64,000 bases of DNA from Zantedeschia hybrid cultivar (taxonomy: Eukaryota > Streptophyta > Magnoliopsida > Alismatales > Araceae): positions 49,805,196 to 49,869,195 of the forward strand of contig JARZZO010000013.1 in NCBI GenBank assembly GCA_030544215.1. Direction: 5' to 3'. How positions within the stretch are numbered: position 1 is the stretch's first letter; each line of letters begins with the position of its first letter. The notes under the pieces are model-generated. The model was not told the origin of the DNA. It saw only the letters and a list, made by a program, of their open reading frames with translations, and searched no databases. A program made the position numbers and the translations under genes. This document shows positions 13,501 through 23,972 of the stretch, piece by piece.

Positions 13501-16500
13501 CCTTGTTCCAAGGCCTTGGACAACTGAACCGCCACAGTTCTCTAAGCCTCTCTCTGGATCGCAATGATTTGTCTTCCCATGATTCACCCTCTTCTCCTGA
13601 AGCTAAGTCACAGCGACCCGTGGGTGAACCTACACTTCCCCACCTCCGGCGCCATATCAGCAGAATAAGGCTCCAGCTTGCCCACAGAAACCTTCTTGAC
13701 TTCCTGTGGCGGTCTGAGAGTGCCAGTTATCCTTTTATGACCTGCTCCTCTGCAGAGAATGCATCTGACCGCCTCCCTGCAATCCTTTGCTCTGTGTCCC
13801 TTCCCCCAAACACCTTATACAAACATCCTTGTCAACCGGGAGAACAGCACTAGCAGACATAGGCTTCCTGAGCAGACCACGCCTATTCTTCTTGGTGACA
13901 GACATCCATCCTTCCACAGACACATCACTTCCACCACCCAGCCCCTCAGCAGGACCATGCTGAACAGCCTTCCACAAGTCTTCCTCACCATTCTTAGCAC
14001 CTACTTTCCTCCAAACACCCCCCCCCCCAAGTGCCTACCATCCTCCTCCCCCACAAACATTGGCAAATTAACGGGTGATGTGTTGTTCCTTGGCATCATA
14101 TATAATTTTCTGGGAAAAGTTGTTTTCCTATGATGAGAGATTTAAGAAAATAGACAGTTAAAAAAAAATGGGATTTTAGCAAATAACTCCTAAAAGAATC
14201 TATACCTGCAGTTAACCCCTGCATAAGACGTGTATTCGCGTATAACCTCCTTAATTTAAAATGGTTTTAGCAAATAACACCCTAAAAGATTCCATATTTG
14301 CAGATAACTCCTATATGATATGTCTTTGCATATAACCCATTAACTATGGTGTTTATTTCAAACTTTACTTGGGTCAAAACAGCATTACCCTGCATAGAAC
14401 ATTCTGTTACTAGTGAGGGCTACTATGCTTTACTGCCAAACAAGAGTTTTTTTTTTTTCATTGGCTAATTTATTTCAAATTCAAACTTTGTGAAACTGGA
14501 TTAAACATTTTCCATGACAAAGCCATGACAAAGCAAGGGTTTTAATTTTTCTCCTTTTTGTGTGGTGCCATGTGTAGGGGGTCTAAGGCATGTATTCATT
14601 TGATGAACGAACATTTTCCAAATGTTTTTAAGCCATCTACATTGCGACTGCTCTATCAGAAGGTCCATTACAGACTTGATTAAACATTCATATGTTTACT
14701 CGATCACTTCTTAACAGACTCAACTTGCTTAAAAAAACAATATATCATTCCCAAGATAGAAAGCACAAATCAGAAATATGTGAAAGGACAAAACTGGAGA
14801 GAGAGAGAGAGAGAGAGAATGTACATATGGCCCACGAGGTTCAGGATGCAAGAGGAATCTGAAGAAGAACCAGAATGCAAGTGGAAGACTGGAATCAGAA
14901 GAGGAATCAGAATGCAAGGGGAATCAGAAGCACACAGGACTAAGTCACATAGAATTCCTTATTCTGCCAACTAGATGCCTAAAACCAATAGAATTACATG
15001 GATTCATCCCCATGCATATAGAATATAGTGAGCCAAAAAGAAAACCACAAAAACAGTATGGAACTAGGAGATGCTTCTTTGAGAATTCCATGTGTTGATT
15101 TCATGCAATTTATATGCTCGTGGCATTCATTAAGCTCTAAGCATGGGTTTGGTAACAGAATGATATCGGAATAAGATGTTGAATAGGAACCGGATTCTAT
15201 GTTTCGCTTTGGAAATGTGGAATAGGATAGGATCCAAACTCCATTCCACCAAGAATGAAAGATGAATACATGCATAACAACTTGCAAGATACAATGTCAA
15301 GTTTTTTATGAATGTTAGAATAAGAGAGTATATAATATTTAACTTTCATATTCTACCTCTTATTCACTTCTCATCCGAAGTAAATGTTGACTTGGAAGAA
15401 TAACAATCCCTATTCAATGTAGAATAATATTTTTAACCAAATTAAAATTAGAACGAGAACTCAAACACTTTTCCCACATAAAATCTATGTCCTCATTCTA
15501 GAGTGTCGTATCTCCTCCAGCCCACAAACCAGGGCTAAGGAAGTTCAAGAGAATAGAACTTTGCATCACCACTTCCCACATTGCCCACTCACTGATCATC
15601 ATATAAAAAGAGCAACAACTGGAAGAATTTTTCTTGAGCAGCATGAGAAGATACCCTTTGGTTCCACTTTCATGGGACTGCTCTTTGGCAGAGCTTTGTC
15701 TACTTTCTCAGAGGTTTTCTTCTTTGATTCTTCTTGGAAGGATGCTTTTTCAGGCTTTGATTTTCGAATCATATCAAAAAGCCCATCCTCGGTCAGAATT
15801 GTGGTACTGTGATGGAGAAAAATAAAAGACGAGAAAACAGAACATGAAAATGCAAGAGAGCAACAATAATGGTATAGCATACACTAGAAAACAGAGCATG
15901 AGAATGGAAAACATTAATAATATGATATTACATACCCTAGTTCTTTAGCTTTATTAGATTTCCTTCCACCAATATCTTCATCAGCTAGAAGAAAATTCTG
16001 CAAGCATACAATATCACAACCAAATCCAGACCCTTCAGAAATATGCTAATCAGATGAAATAAACTGTGTTACCGTCTTTTTGCTGACAGATCCAGTAATC
16101 CGACCACCATATCGTTTTATCAAATCTTCTGCTTCCTCTCTTTCCAAACTGTTAATTACAATTGTGGTTGGTACATTTCATTTTTGAATAACCATATTAA
16201 AAAACAAATGTCAAAAATCTCAACCTTTTGGATCCACTATTTAAAGTTGTTGATGCAAAAGAATTTCAACAGGGATGCCTCATGTAGGAATAGAAGTTTA
16301 AAATACCTGTCAAGTGTTCCACTAATGACAAAAGTCAAGCCAGCCAAACAATCAGGTGCACCTTCTGGCACTTCCTACGATGACAAAAAACAGCATCAAT
16401 AAAGAATTAAAGATGAAAGCCAAGCACAACCTTCCCCCTACTGTAATCACATCAGCTTGCTGACTGCTAAGACCCAAGGCCACAAACAGTGCAGAGGTTC

Positions 16501-17894
16501 TAGCTACTTTGTATCAAGTGCCACTTCATTAGAAACAAACATCCTAACCATCAGCCACGTCAAATACAAAGTCTAGGTTTACAAACACTACTCCACCATT
16601 TTGGAAGTGAAAGATATCTTTTTTTTTCTTGGAAGGTGGAGAGTTAAAGATATAACTTGAATAAAAATGAAGAAAGAGGAGCAACTTCTGAGTCATTTTA
16701 ATTACTAGTACCCATATTTCTATGAAAATCATCACCTTCTCTCCTCTATGTGGAGGATCTTTTCTTTCGCCAAAATTCATAAAGCCACCCCTCCCAAACC
16801 CTCTGCCTCTGCCACCTGATGCCGCAGCACCTGACCCTCTTCTGCCTCTTCCCCTGCCACCAGCTTTAGGTGAACTGGCATCCTTGTCACCAAGGTCCTC
16901 TTCATCTTCATCCAAAGCAGCATAACCCTTGACAATTCCTGTGTCCGACCCACTTTTCAATTTCTTTGTCGATTTAGCCTCAGTTGATTTCCTCTTTGCA
17001 CTTGACAATACAAAATCTTCATCATCATCATCATACTTATGGACTCTTTTTGCTGATGGGGTTCTAGCCTCTTCATCTGATTCCTCCTTGACGTTCTGTG
17101 CTTTCCTCTTGGGTGGGGTTTTCTCAGTTGTGGTCTCATCTTTTGGCTTTGGCTTAACATTGGGTTCTTGAGCCGGACCAGCAAAGTACTTGCTCGTTTT
17201 TCTTCTCCCTGAATCCTCTTTAGCCACGTCCACCTGAGTTTTTACAGACAAAAGAAATCTCAATTACCACGCACATCCATACAAAAGAACAAATAAAAAC
17301 ACCAACAAGAGATGCACACTAATCTTTCAACAAGAACCATCAGAAACATTCTGCCGAATTTTATTTGATTTTGTAGCCTACAGCTTCATTTTTCCCGTCG
17401 GGATCAAAAACTCAAAATGCAATTGTGACATAATCTATAAACAACCAGCCTGTTCAAAAAAACACCAACCTACCACATTCCAATTTTCAGTCTTTTCACC
17501 TCTATTCGCAAGAACAGACCCACTTTTTATTTTTGCAATGGGAGAAGAAAAGAAGCCGCCTTTCCGCAACTAAAACGGAAGAAACCCAAAACCCACACGG
17601 GAACCAAGGAATTAGAACGAACACGGCCAGCATGTACGGAGGAGACGCACCGCCTTCTGGGCTTGCGTGGCGGAAGGAGCCGCGGGCTTCCCAGGCTTCG
17701 AGACGCTGCCATTGCCCTTGTCATGCTGCTTCATGAACCATTTCCTGATATCCGACGACTGAAAAAACAGACGGAAAAAACTTTGATCAAACACAAATTC
17801 CATGAGAAAACGAACAAGAAACCATGCGAGCAGCACCGATTGAAGTTTCCGTAAAACCCTAGGGGAAAAAATGGAGAAAAAAAGTACTCACCAT
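4504..17894 (-). CDS. RFC1: Replication factor C subunit 1 (RFC1), N-terminal half of gene
   Basis: RFC1 is the large subunit of the clamp loader that places PCNA on primed DNA in the nucleus. Eleven exons join in phase: 17892-17894 (ATG only), 17651-17758, 16736-17233, 16307-16374, 16073-16148, 15936-15997, 15655-15806, 5321-5484, 5053-5241, 4784-4905 and 4504-4711, giving 550 codons. The product starts MSSDIRKWFMKQH. An acidic/basic linker leads to a Gly/Arg-rich stretch and GFMNFGERKDPPH. The BRCT domain (DCLAGLTFVISGTLDS onward) is followed by an AAA+ module with Walker A GSPGIGKTT and Walker B VLIMDEVDGM, then ICNDRYSQKLKSLVNYC. The family is about 950-1000 residues long, so the C-terminal half lies off the left edge. 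Intron 7 is about 10.2 kb and full of LINEs. No lesion is seen in any exon. Confidence 0.93.
5583..5768. repeat. GATCGG/AATCGGCC-rich short-period repeat
   Basis: About 185 bp of irregular repetition is built from GGATCGG, GAATCGGCC and their complements (CCGATCC). It makes many small palindromes. It lies in RFC1 intron 7, between exon 8 and the target duplication of the intronic LINE. A smaller patch of similar composition occurs near 4160-4200. Confidence 0.6.
5775..5786. repeat. Target-site duplication, left copy
   Basis: The sequence CTGGGAAAAGTT matches 14110-14121 exactly and directly abuts the poly(A) tail of the minus-strand LINE. Confidence 0.75.
5939..7893 (-). pseudogene. LINE ORF2, reverse transcriptase C-half and zf-RVT domain
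   Basis: On the minus strand, a LINE reverse transcriptase is readable from the DFEKAYDKVSW region (about 7870). It continues through YGYFDSLRGLRQGDPIS and the catalytic FADDTLLF near 7575, then a 338-codon open stretch (6528-7544) covering the thumb and connection regions. A zf-RVT domain follows (CIFCGLFEENIDHLFLTC, about 6370). The catalytic Asp pair is intact, but stops near 7810 and 6525 and the missing upstream half make it non-functional. Confidence 0.8.
8026..9943 (+). pseudogene. LINE ORF1 with two zinc knuckles
   Basis: The first 177 codons (8026-8559) are open. They contain CIRCLQKSHRAEDC, a CCHC knuckle, followed by CFSCRGIGRRSYHC, a second, imperfect knuckle. Further open stretches lie at 8710-9261 and 9635-9943, separated by stops. 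Residues about 80-170 look like the middle domain of plant LINE ORF1 proteins. The role in active elements is RNA binding. This copy is broken. Confidence 0.6.
10121..12767 (+). pseudogene. LINE ORF2: endonuclease and reverse transcriptase, inactivated
   Basis: The start MNILAWNIRGLNGEAK and CICIQETKMG (10121-10240) mark the endonuclease, and VLGDFNCIRYLWER is its middle. The linker (10802-11128) is followed by the reverse transcriptase (11129-12460), with SPGLDGFSLGFY, HIVLIPKTKG, LRPISLLN and GLRQGDPIPPLLF. The catalytic FADD motif reads FTDH, and the first catalytic block reads KLYFEKAFD where KLDFEKA is expected. Several stops break the frame (for example near 10281, 11126, 11507 and 11750). 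It is therefore dead in both frame and chemistry. Confidence 0.8.
12800..14060 (-). pseudogene. LINE ORF1 remnant (5' part of outer LINE)
   Basis: The minus strand reads an ORF1-like protein in several frames. VSVEGWMSVTKKNRRG lies near 13910 and DVCIRCLG, the start of a zinc knuckle, near 13795. At 13150-13320 the nucleotide sequence resembles, in opposite orientation, the segment near 9360-9430 of the plus-strand LINE (GGGTAAGTCG/ACTTACCCG motifs). This supports a shared LINE family. The frame is broken by several shifts. Confidence 0.55.
14110..14121. repeat. Target-site duplication, right copy
   Basis: The sequence CTGGGAAAAGTT is identical to 5775-5786 and marks the 5' end of the outer minus-strand LINE. 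Confidence 0.75.
14175..14345 (+). repeat. Two-copy tandem repeat, about 90 bp unit
   Basis: The phrase TTTTAGCAAATAAC with CCTAAAAGA(A/T)TC occurs at 14175 and again at about 14266. Each copy is followed by a similar run ending in ACATAACC/CATATAACCC-like sequence. It lies in RFC1 intron 7, outside the LINE. Confidence 0.5.
15145..15467. repeat. Possible foldback MITE in RFC1 intron 7
   Basis: The left end reads GGGTTTGGTAAC and then ATGTTGAATAGGAA. The complement of the right end reads TTTGGTTAAAAAT and then ATTGAATAGGGA. The arms match only in part, and I could not fix a target duplication. Confidence 0.3.
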
Positions 17895-18078
17895 GGTTGT
17901 GTGGAATCGGTAAGCTGCACCTGGCCTCCTCCCACGAGCGCCCTCGATCTATTCGGCTCGCGAGCTCGCACGGGCTTGCCGGGATTTCCGTGGCAACGAG
18001 CACCTCTAAGCTCCTGCTACTCGTGTCCCGTACGCATCCTGGGACCTGGAGTGGAACAATGGTGAGGCGGTCTGGTCT

Positions 18079-18131
18079 GGGCGGGAGAACCCAAGTTGGG
18101 CCGGAATGGGCCGGCCGGGGCACAGTGGGCC
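18079..18131 (-). promoter_or_regulatory. RFC1 proximal promoter: three TGGGCC motifs and an E2F-like site
   Basis: TGGGCC occurs at 18097-18102, 18107-18112 and 18126-18131, and GGGCGGGA (E2F-like) at 18079-18086. These sit about 185-240 bp upstream of the RFC1 ATG. Site II elements (TGGGCY, bound by TCP factors) and E2F sites are established features of plant PCNA and other replication gene promoters, and the placement fits that. Whether they act here is inference. Confidence 0.5.
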
Positions 18132-18139
18132 GCCCATCT

Positions 18140-19770
18140 TATCCTTCCCGATCCTCCGCTCACAGCTACGCTTGTAGGTCGTTTGGGAGTACTTTTCTTT
18201 TTTAGACTATTTTACTTTCCAATTTTAATTTTTGACTTAATTTTTAAAATCGGCATAAATTATTTCTTGATCAGCTGGACAAAACTTTTCACGATTTTTA
18301 AAACTGAGATAAACATGTCTGGCAAATATTACTCCCCTAAAAAAGTAATAAATTATCTTCCTCAGGGGTAGGGAAGGCCTCTTCTTCCCCTATTTATAAT
18401 AGCAGAAGTGCGCTCTTCAGGTCGTTGGATTTTAGAAAGTTCTTTTTAGAAGCTTTAACAAAAAAACGAAAAAAGTATATATGACATTCTGTCTAATTGA
18501 TCTAGAATCTAAATACTAAGAGAAAAAGGTCCCAAAACCCACATACAGCTTATTATCACTGGAGTAAGTGGGCGGCGCAGGAAAAAAAAGATAGTTTCAT
18601 ATTAACTATTTTTGCATGTTAAGTTTCAGAAATATCACACTTACCTGCATATTATCCTACGTATTTCCTAATATGTATGATGCTTTAAAGTTGAGGGTGT
18701 GTTGGATAATATGTAGGTAAGTATGATATTTTTGAACTTTAACATTAATATAAAATTATCTCAAAAAAAATATCAAGTTAGGAGATTACTCTTATTCAAC
18801 TTTCATGCTATTGTTAAAAAAAAGTAGAATTATGCCGTATATGATCCGATGGCTCAAAACACATGGAAGTAAAATCAGACGATTACGCATGCCGTTGCCT
18901 TAAATCATTCTTATCACTATATCTACATCTCTTCTTTTTCCTAAAATATTAACATTATATCATCTATGATAATCTATAACACATTCGGAGTGTCAAGGAG
19001 CCACAGAACATTTCGTGGATCAAATGCATCCGATGAAGCAAATTTTGCCCAATATCGTCAACTTATGGCCTATGATAAGCCTCAAAACAATTTGCGAATG
19101 GAAATCATAAACAGAAATTTCCTTTTCTTCCAGATGCAAGCATGGTGCAGATTTACTCTCCTATGTGATCTCTAGGCTATCAAGAACACAGATATTGGAG
19201 GTAAAAACTGTTTTCAGGCAAAAATGGCCTTCTGTGGCACCGTGCTTCACAACGCATACGGGACACCATCCAAAGAATCTGCAACTAAACCTAATAAAGA
19301 TTTAAAAAAAAAAAACAGCACAAAATAAGAATACTGCTGAACTCAATACAAAAATGCATTTTTAAAACAGTATATTACCCGACCGCCACTTAACTGACAT
19401 GCAGTGCAAAAACGTCTATTGTAAATGGGAAGAAAAAATAATTAAAAAATATAACTTCCTCCACTACAAGAAGGAATACAGCCAAGAATTCTCGGTTAAA
19501 TTTCAAACGAAGCCCTCATACATTTTCCTGCAACACCACCACAGTGATCTCTAGATCATTAAACATCAAATGCGCTTGTGCTTCTGTCTGTATCTTTCTC
19601 ATTTTTACATACCACAAGGAAGACAGTAATCCCCTGATAAATCTCAGATTAACCTTGCCTTAGGCCTTCTGCAATTCAGGTTGCATTACTGTGGCTTTTG
19701 TTACCTTGAAGGTTAAGAGAATGAGATCTCTCAAAAAATTATGTGGAACCCAGATCCACTCCATGAACAT
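18140..19770. other. Intergenic: RFC1 upstream and O-fucosyltransferase 3' region
   Basis: AT-rich DNA between two minus-strand genes. Apart from the inverted repeat at 18588-18775, I see no gene. The part nearest 19770 is probably the 3' UTR of the O-fucosyltransferase gene. Confidence 0.5.
18588..18775. repeat. Foldback MITE-like inverted repeat
   Basis: The arm near 18619-18663 (TTTCAGAAATATCACACTT, then ACCTGCATATTATCC) is the complement of the arm near 18701-18746, with a few mismatches. Similarity extends outward to GATAGTTTCATATTAA and TTAATATAAAATTATC, where one arm has a short insertion. The loop is about 35 bp. The whole forms a hairpin of roughly 190 bp between RFC1 and its upstream neighbour. 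Confidence 0.55.
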
Positions 19771-19773
19771 GGC

Positions 19774-22700
19774 TCAGTTTGCCTCTCCGTCCATTGTATA
19801 AACAGGTATTTGCCAGCTCTTGGTGTTCTTTTTGGGATCATCTGTTAGGCTCAGATCTGTTTCATCTTCTTTGAAAGTCCTTATAAAGGTTCTTGCACCC
19901 ATCAAAATCAATCTCTCAATCATAAACAGCTGATAGTTGTTCTGGACCACTGGATCCAGCACGTGACTATAGTTTGATGAGTACGCCAGCTTATACCTGC
20001 AAAAAGTAGAGTAGGGAGCAGTTAGGGAACAAACAAGTAAACAAACATGATCTTTCACTGTTCAACTCCTAGACTCCAAATGCTGGACCAAGGAAGTATG
20101 CATTCCAAGGTGCAAGGAATACATTCCAACCTATTAAATGCTCACCAAACATCAGAACATGTAACTAAAAACAATATTCAGTTGCACTGCAGTTGAGCAT
20201 GATAAAATTCAACTGACAATGTTAACCCTGCCCCATCCAAGAGATGGACTCTATCCCTATCCCGAAGGACCACTGGCTGTGAAACTGCCACAGGAGTAGT
20301 CAAAAATCCCATGCATTTTTTAAAGAATGAGAATAAATTGCACTTTGTCTTTAGACAGAGAAGAGGTTGATTGTTTGTTACCCAAGAAAGCATAAACTTG
20401 TGACTATGTGACAGTGAATACTTTATCTAAATCAGTACTAGTTGTATAATAACACACATTTTTTACTGATCAAGGAAATACTTTCGGTGGACAGCAAACC
20501 TGGCAGACAAAGGTGAGAAAAATCCTGGTGTTCTTTCATTTGAAGCTATGAAGAGGGTTCTTCCAGGTGAGATCCATTTAGCAATCCTTTGTTGAATAAA
20601 TTCTGGACGAGTGTCTCTATCGAGGTGAGGATGCAGGCTTCGTTCAACACCAAATCTATCCTTTCTAGTCTTTATTTTATCTCCTCGGCGAACATGAATA
20701 GCATCATAATCACCAAGAAGGCTCTTTATCTATATCAGTGAAAGGGATAAGGTCAGATGATGCTAACAAGTGGGATAATAAATGAAACATACAAAGCATT
20801 GGTGACTTCAAAAGAACCAAAATCAAAAGTTGTACATATGATTGCCATGAGAAGGTTTAAAATATTAAAGGCATAAGCTCAGAACTCAACATTGGATTTG
20901 ACGAGCTCCCAGAAAATCATATTATATATGCAACTGATGCACACAATAGCTTCCTGGTTTATTGACAATTTGATACATGCATGGCATACAGTTTATCTTG
21001 CTGGACTCTTCCAGCATCCAACTAGGAAGAAAGTCCATCCAACTTGAATTCTGGGTGAGTAGGCTAATTATTCAACTTGGATTTTACAGAAACCAATATG
21101 ATACAGGTTGCAGGCATTTGAAGCAATGCTCCAAAAGATCCTATTAAGTAAGCTTGTTGTGATGAATGGACTTTTTTCTCCATAAATTGAGCAAGTTTCA
21201 TATTGTTGTCGGAAAGAAAATTTTCAATGTAGCAAGTTCTTCGGATGAACAGCATGAACAAGGAGTTCTTTGGAATTAGCATATTTTGGATGGGAGGAGG
21301 GAGGATAAGGTTCAACCACTTAAAGCCAAGTCATTCACCAAGAAAACTTGATACCATCTGAAAGCCACATGCATCCATCCCAAACCTGCACCAACAACAT
21401 TTCACAGAACTTAACTAACATAGTTTGACACTAATCCATGTATGTACAATGCACCAGCTATCTCCAATCTAACCCTGTGCTGACTCAGAAATTTAGTGAC
21501 AGATGTGACTTTGCTAACACAATTTGACACTAATCCATGTATGTACACCGCCTATCTCCATTCTAATTCTGTGCTGACACAGAAATTTCGTGACAGATGT
21601 GACATTACCACACATATACACAAGTTATTTACATAAAAACTCTGCAGAAAGGTTATACTGCCACCTACTCAGAATGGGGATGATGTCGGAGGAGATTGGA
21701 TGCTCACATGGAAGTTGGGAAACTGAAGCTGGAACAGAACATGTACATTGAGAGAATACTGGAACAGTAGGAGGTTTAGTTCTCTGAGATGATCCCATAT
21801 TACTTTTTGTGACATTAAAATAGAAATAACATAAACTTCTTCATTAAATATGACAAAGGTTATAAAAGTTAATGAAGGAATGACTATTTCCACGTTCCCA
21901 AAGAACTTCGTAAGGAAATAAGTGCCAGGAAAGGGATTTAATTGCGTCCTGAAACAGTCAGGTCCAAGGCCAATATATATCAGGCCTAGATAAGAAAAAG
22001 GGGCAATGCAAGGTCCATCTCATCTTCAATTGGCTGATTAAAAAGTCCTAAAATTAAATACTTGGGAGATCAGGTTAAACGGAGAAAAAGTGAAAAAAAA
22101 AAAATGAAAAGAACAAAACCCCACACCAAGACCAGAGTCCAGATTAGATCTCACAAGGATGGAGTATAAGATGGAGAAGCAAGGGAAGAAAAGAGTGACA
22201 CACAAGGAAAAGAAAACAAAAAAGAGGAAAAATGAGAACAAAAATAGGACTTATAAGAGAGGTTGTGGACTGCAGATGCATATGATTGCAGACAATATTA
22301 TTATTGAATCATTATCATTGTGGATTGAAGGTGTGGGCGCCAGAGGTAGCTGAAGCAGTGGGAGGAGCCACCAGAATGAGCGGTCAAACCAATATCAGAA
22401 AGAGCAGAATTGGGAGTTGGTGCTGGCTCCTCTACCTCTCTCTTTTCTTTCCTCTCTTGACTCCTCTCTTTATTATTTCCTCGTGCTTTTTCTCTTCCTG
22501 GCCAGTGGACTCTGGCTGGAAACTAATTTCTGGCAAGCAGGTAGCCAGCTCCTTCCTTTGTCATACACCTCTGACTTCTTTTTCCTCGCAGCCAGATTCA
22601 ATCTGAGAATTTATAAAACCTTGATCTCAAACACTACCCAAATTGGTCCAAAACAACTAAAATTGGACAGATCCGACTGACTCAGGGAATCAGCTTATCT

Positions 22701-23934
22701 AGGTAAGATCAGCTCACCAAATTCTAATATTTTTTTATTCTGGACCAATTTTGAGCATTTGACACGAGCCTGTCAGCAGGAACATCCACTGAAGGACCCC
22801 ATTTGTGGATCGGAAATTTATTCGTCTACAAATATGGATAAAAAATTTAGATCCTGAATCTGTCCTAAAAACCAAAGTTAATGAACCAAACAATCGACCA
22901 ATTCTGTTTAGTAGTCCATTTGGGTTGCTTTTCTTTCCCACACCCTACCAAATTAATTCCATAGTTCTACATCATATAGTGTAAAGAAAGTAATGTAACA
23001 AAAATATGAGTCACATAGGAATATGATGGAACAGAGCATTACATATCATAGGGTAGAGCTAGCAGACTACCCCAACAGTTTTAAAGAACAATGACCAATG
23101 AAAAGTGTAGGCCTCGTAGCAAAAAGTACAGTAAACTGAAGTCAAATGAACAAATGAAATAACTTTGCACAAAACTAGAAAAAGAACATCAAACTTTGCC
23201 TGGAAAGTTTGTTTAAAGCATATACCTTATCTGCAACATCTCTTAAACTTTTTGCTGCCATCGATGGTAGGAACGAATATGGAAGCATTATCGAACTGCG
23301 ATTGTTCCGATCCTTGCACTCCATAAACCTGGACGATTATCATTATCAAGACTAGCTCTTGAGGTTTGAAGTCACCTAGAAAAGTTAAGTATTACTCATG
23401 CATATTGCCATCACAGGAAAACACTTTCTTCAAAAGATATAAGATTCTAATGCATACTAGCCAATTTGAAGATTGGCTGAAAATGAACTTGAGGAAACAG
23501 GAAAGGCTCACCATGAAAGAAGGCTTGCTGTGCGATTTATTAGCAGAATATTTGAGTAAAGATCATTCCCTTTGAGCTCAAACCGGCTAGTCCCTTGAAC
23601 ATTCACCAACCCTCGGTCTCCTAACTTCATACTGGTCGAAACTACTTTATGCCACATCTTTGAATTGTCCAAAATTACAGGTACATCCTTCGACATGAGG
23701 TCTAAATCATACAAAGAGTCCATTGCACAAGAACTTGCTGCCCATCTAAGAACAACAGAAGGGAAGACATAACAAATCACCACAGCAGTAAAAAAATTCA
23801 AATACCAACTGCATCCAGAGTATCAAAATATGAGGGTGATGAGCATGTTCTCAATTTCTATTCACAATTATTTTCTGAGGAGGATATCTCTTGGCCTTTA
23901 GTGGCTGTTGGTTTGCTTCCATCTATCACTACAC

Positions 23935-23972
<38 letters not shown>

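Larger units (their letters stand above)
5787..14109 (-). mobile_element. LINE insertion in RFC1 intron 7 (outer element, interrupted)
   Basis: A minus-strand LINE has its 3' end on the left, where a poly(A) tail (poly-T on the plus strand, about 5787-5792) abuts the left duplication copy. Its 5' end is near 14109. A 12-bp direct repeat CTGGGAAAAGTT occurs at 5775-5786 and again at 14110-14121, as expected for a LINE target duplication. ORF1 remains at 12.8-14.06 kb and the second half of ORF2 at 5.94-7.89 kb. The endonuclease and first half of the reverse transcriptase are missing. In their place lies a plus-strand LINE (about 7900-12767). Confidence 0.75.

Noticed and set aside
5237..15880. 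RFC1 split into two genes by the 10-kb intron
   Set aside because: Exon 7 ends with one base of a codon and exon 8 supplies the other two, giving uninterrupted family sequence into the TEKYKPKVPND region.
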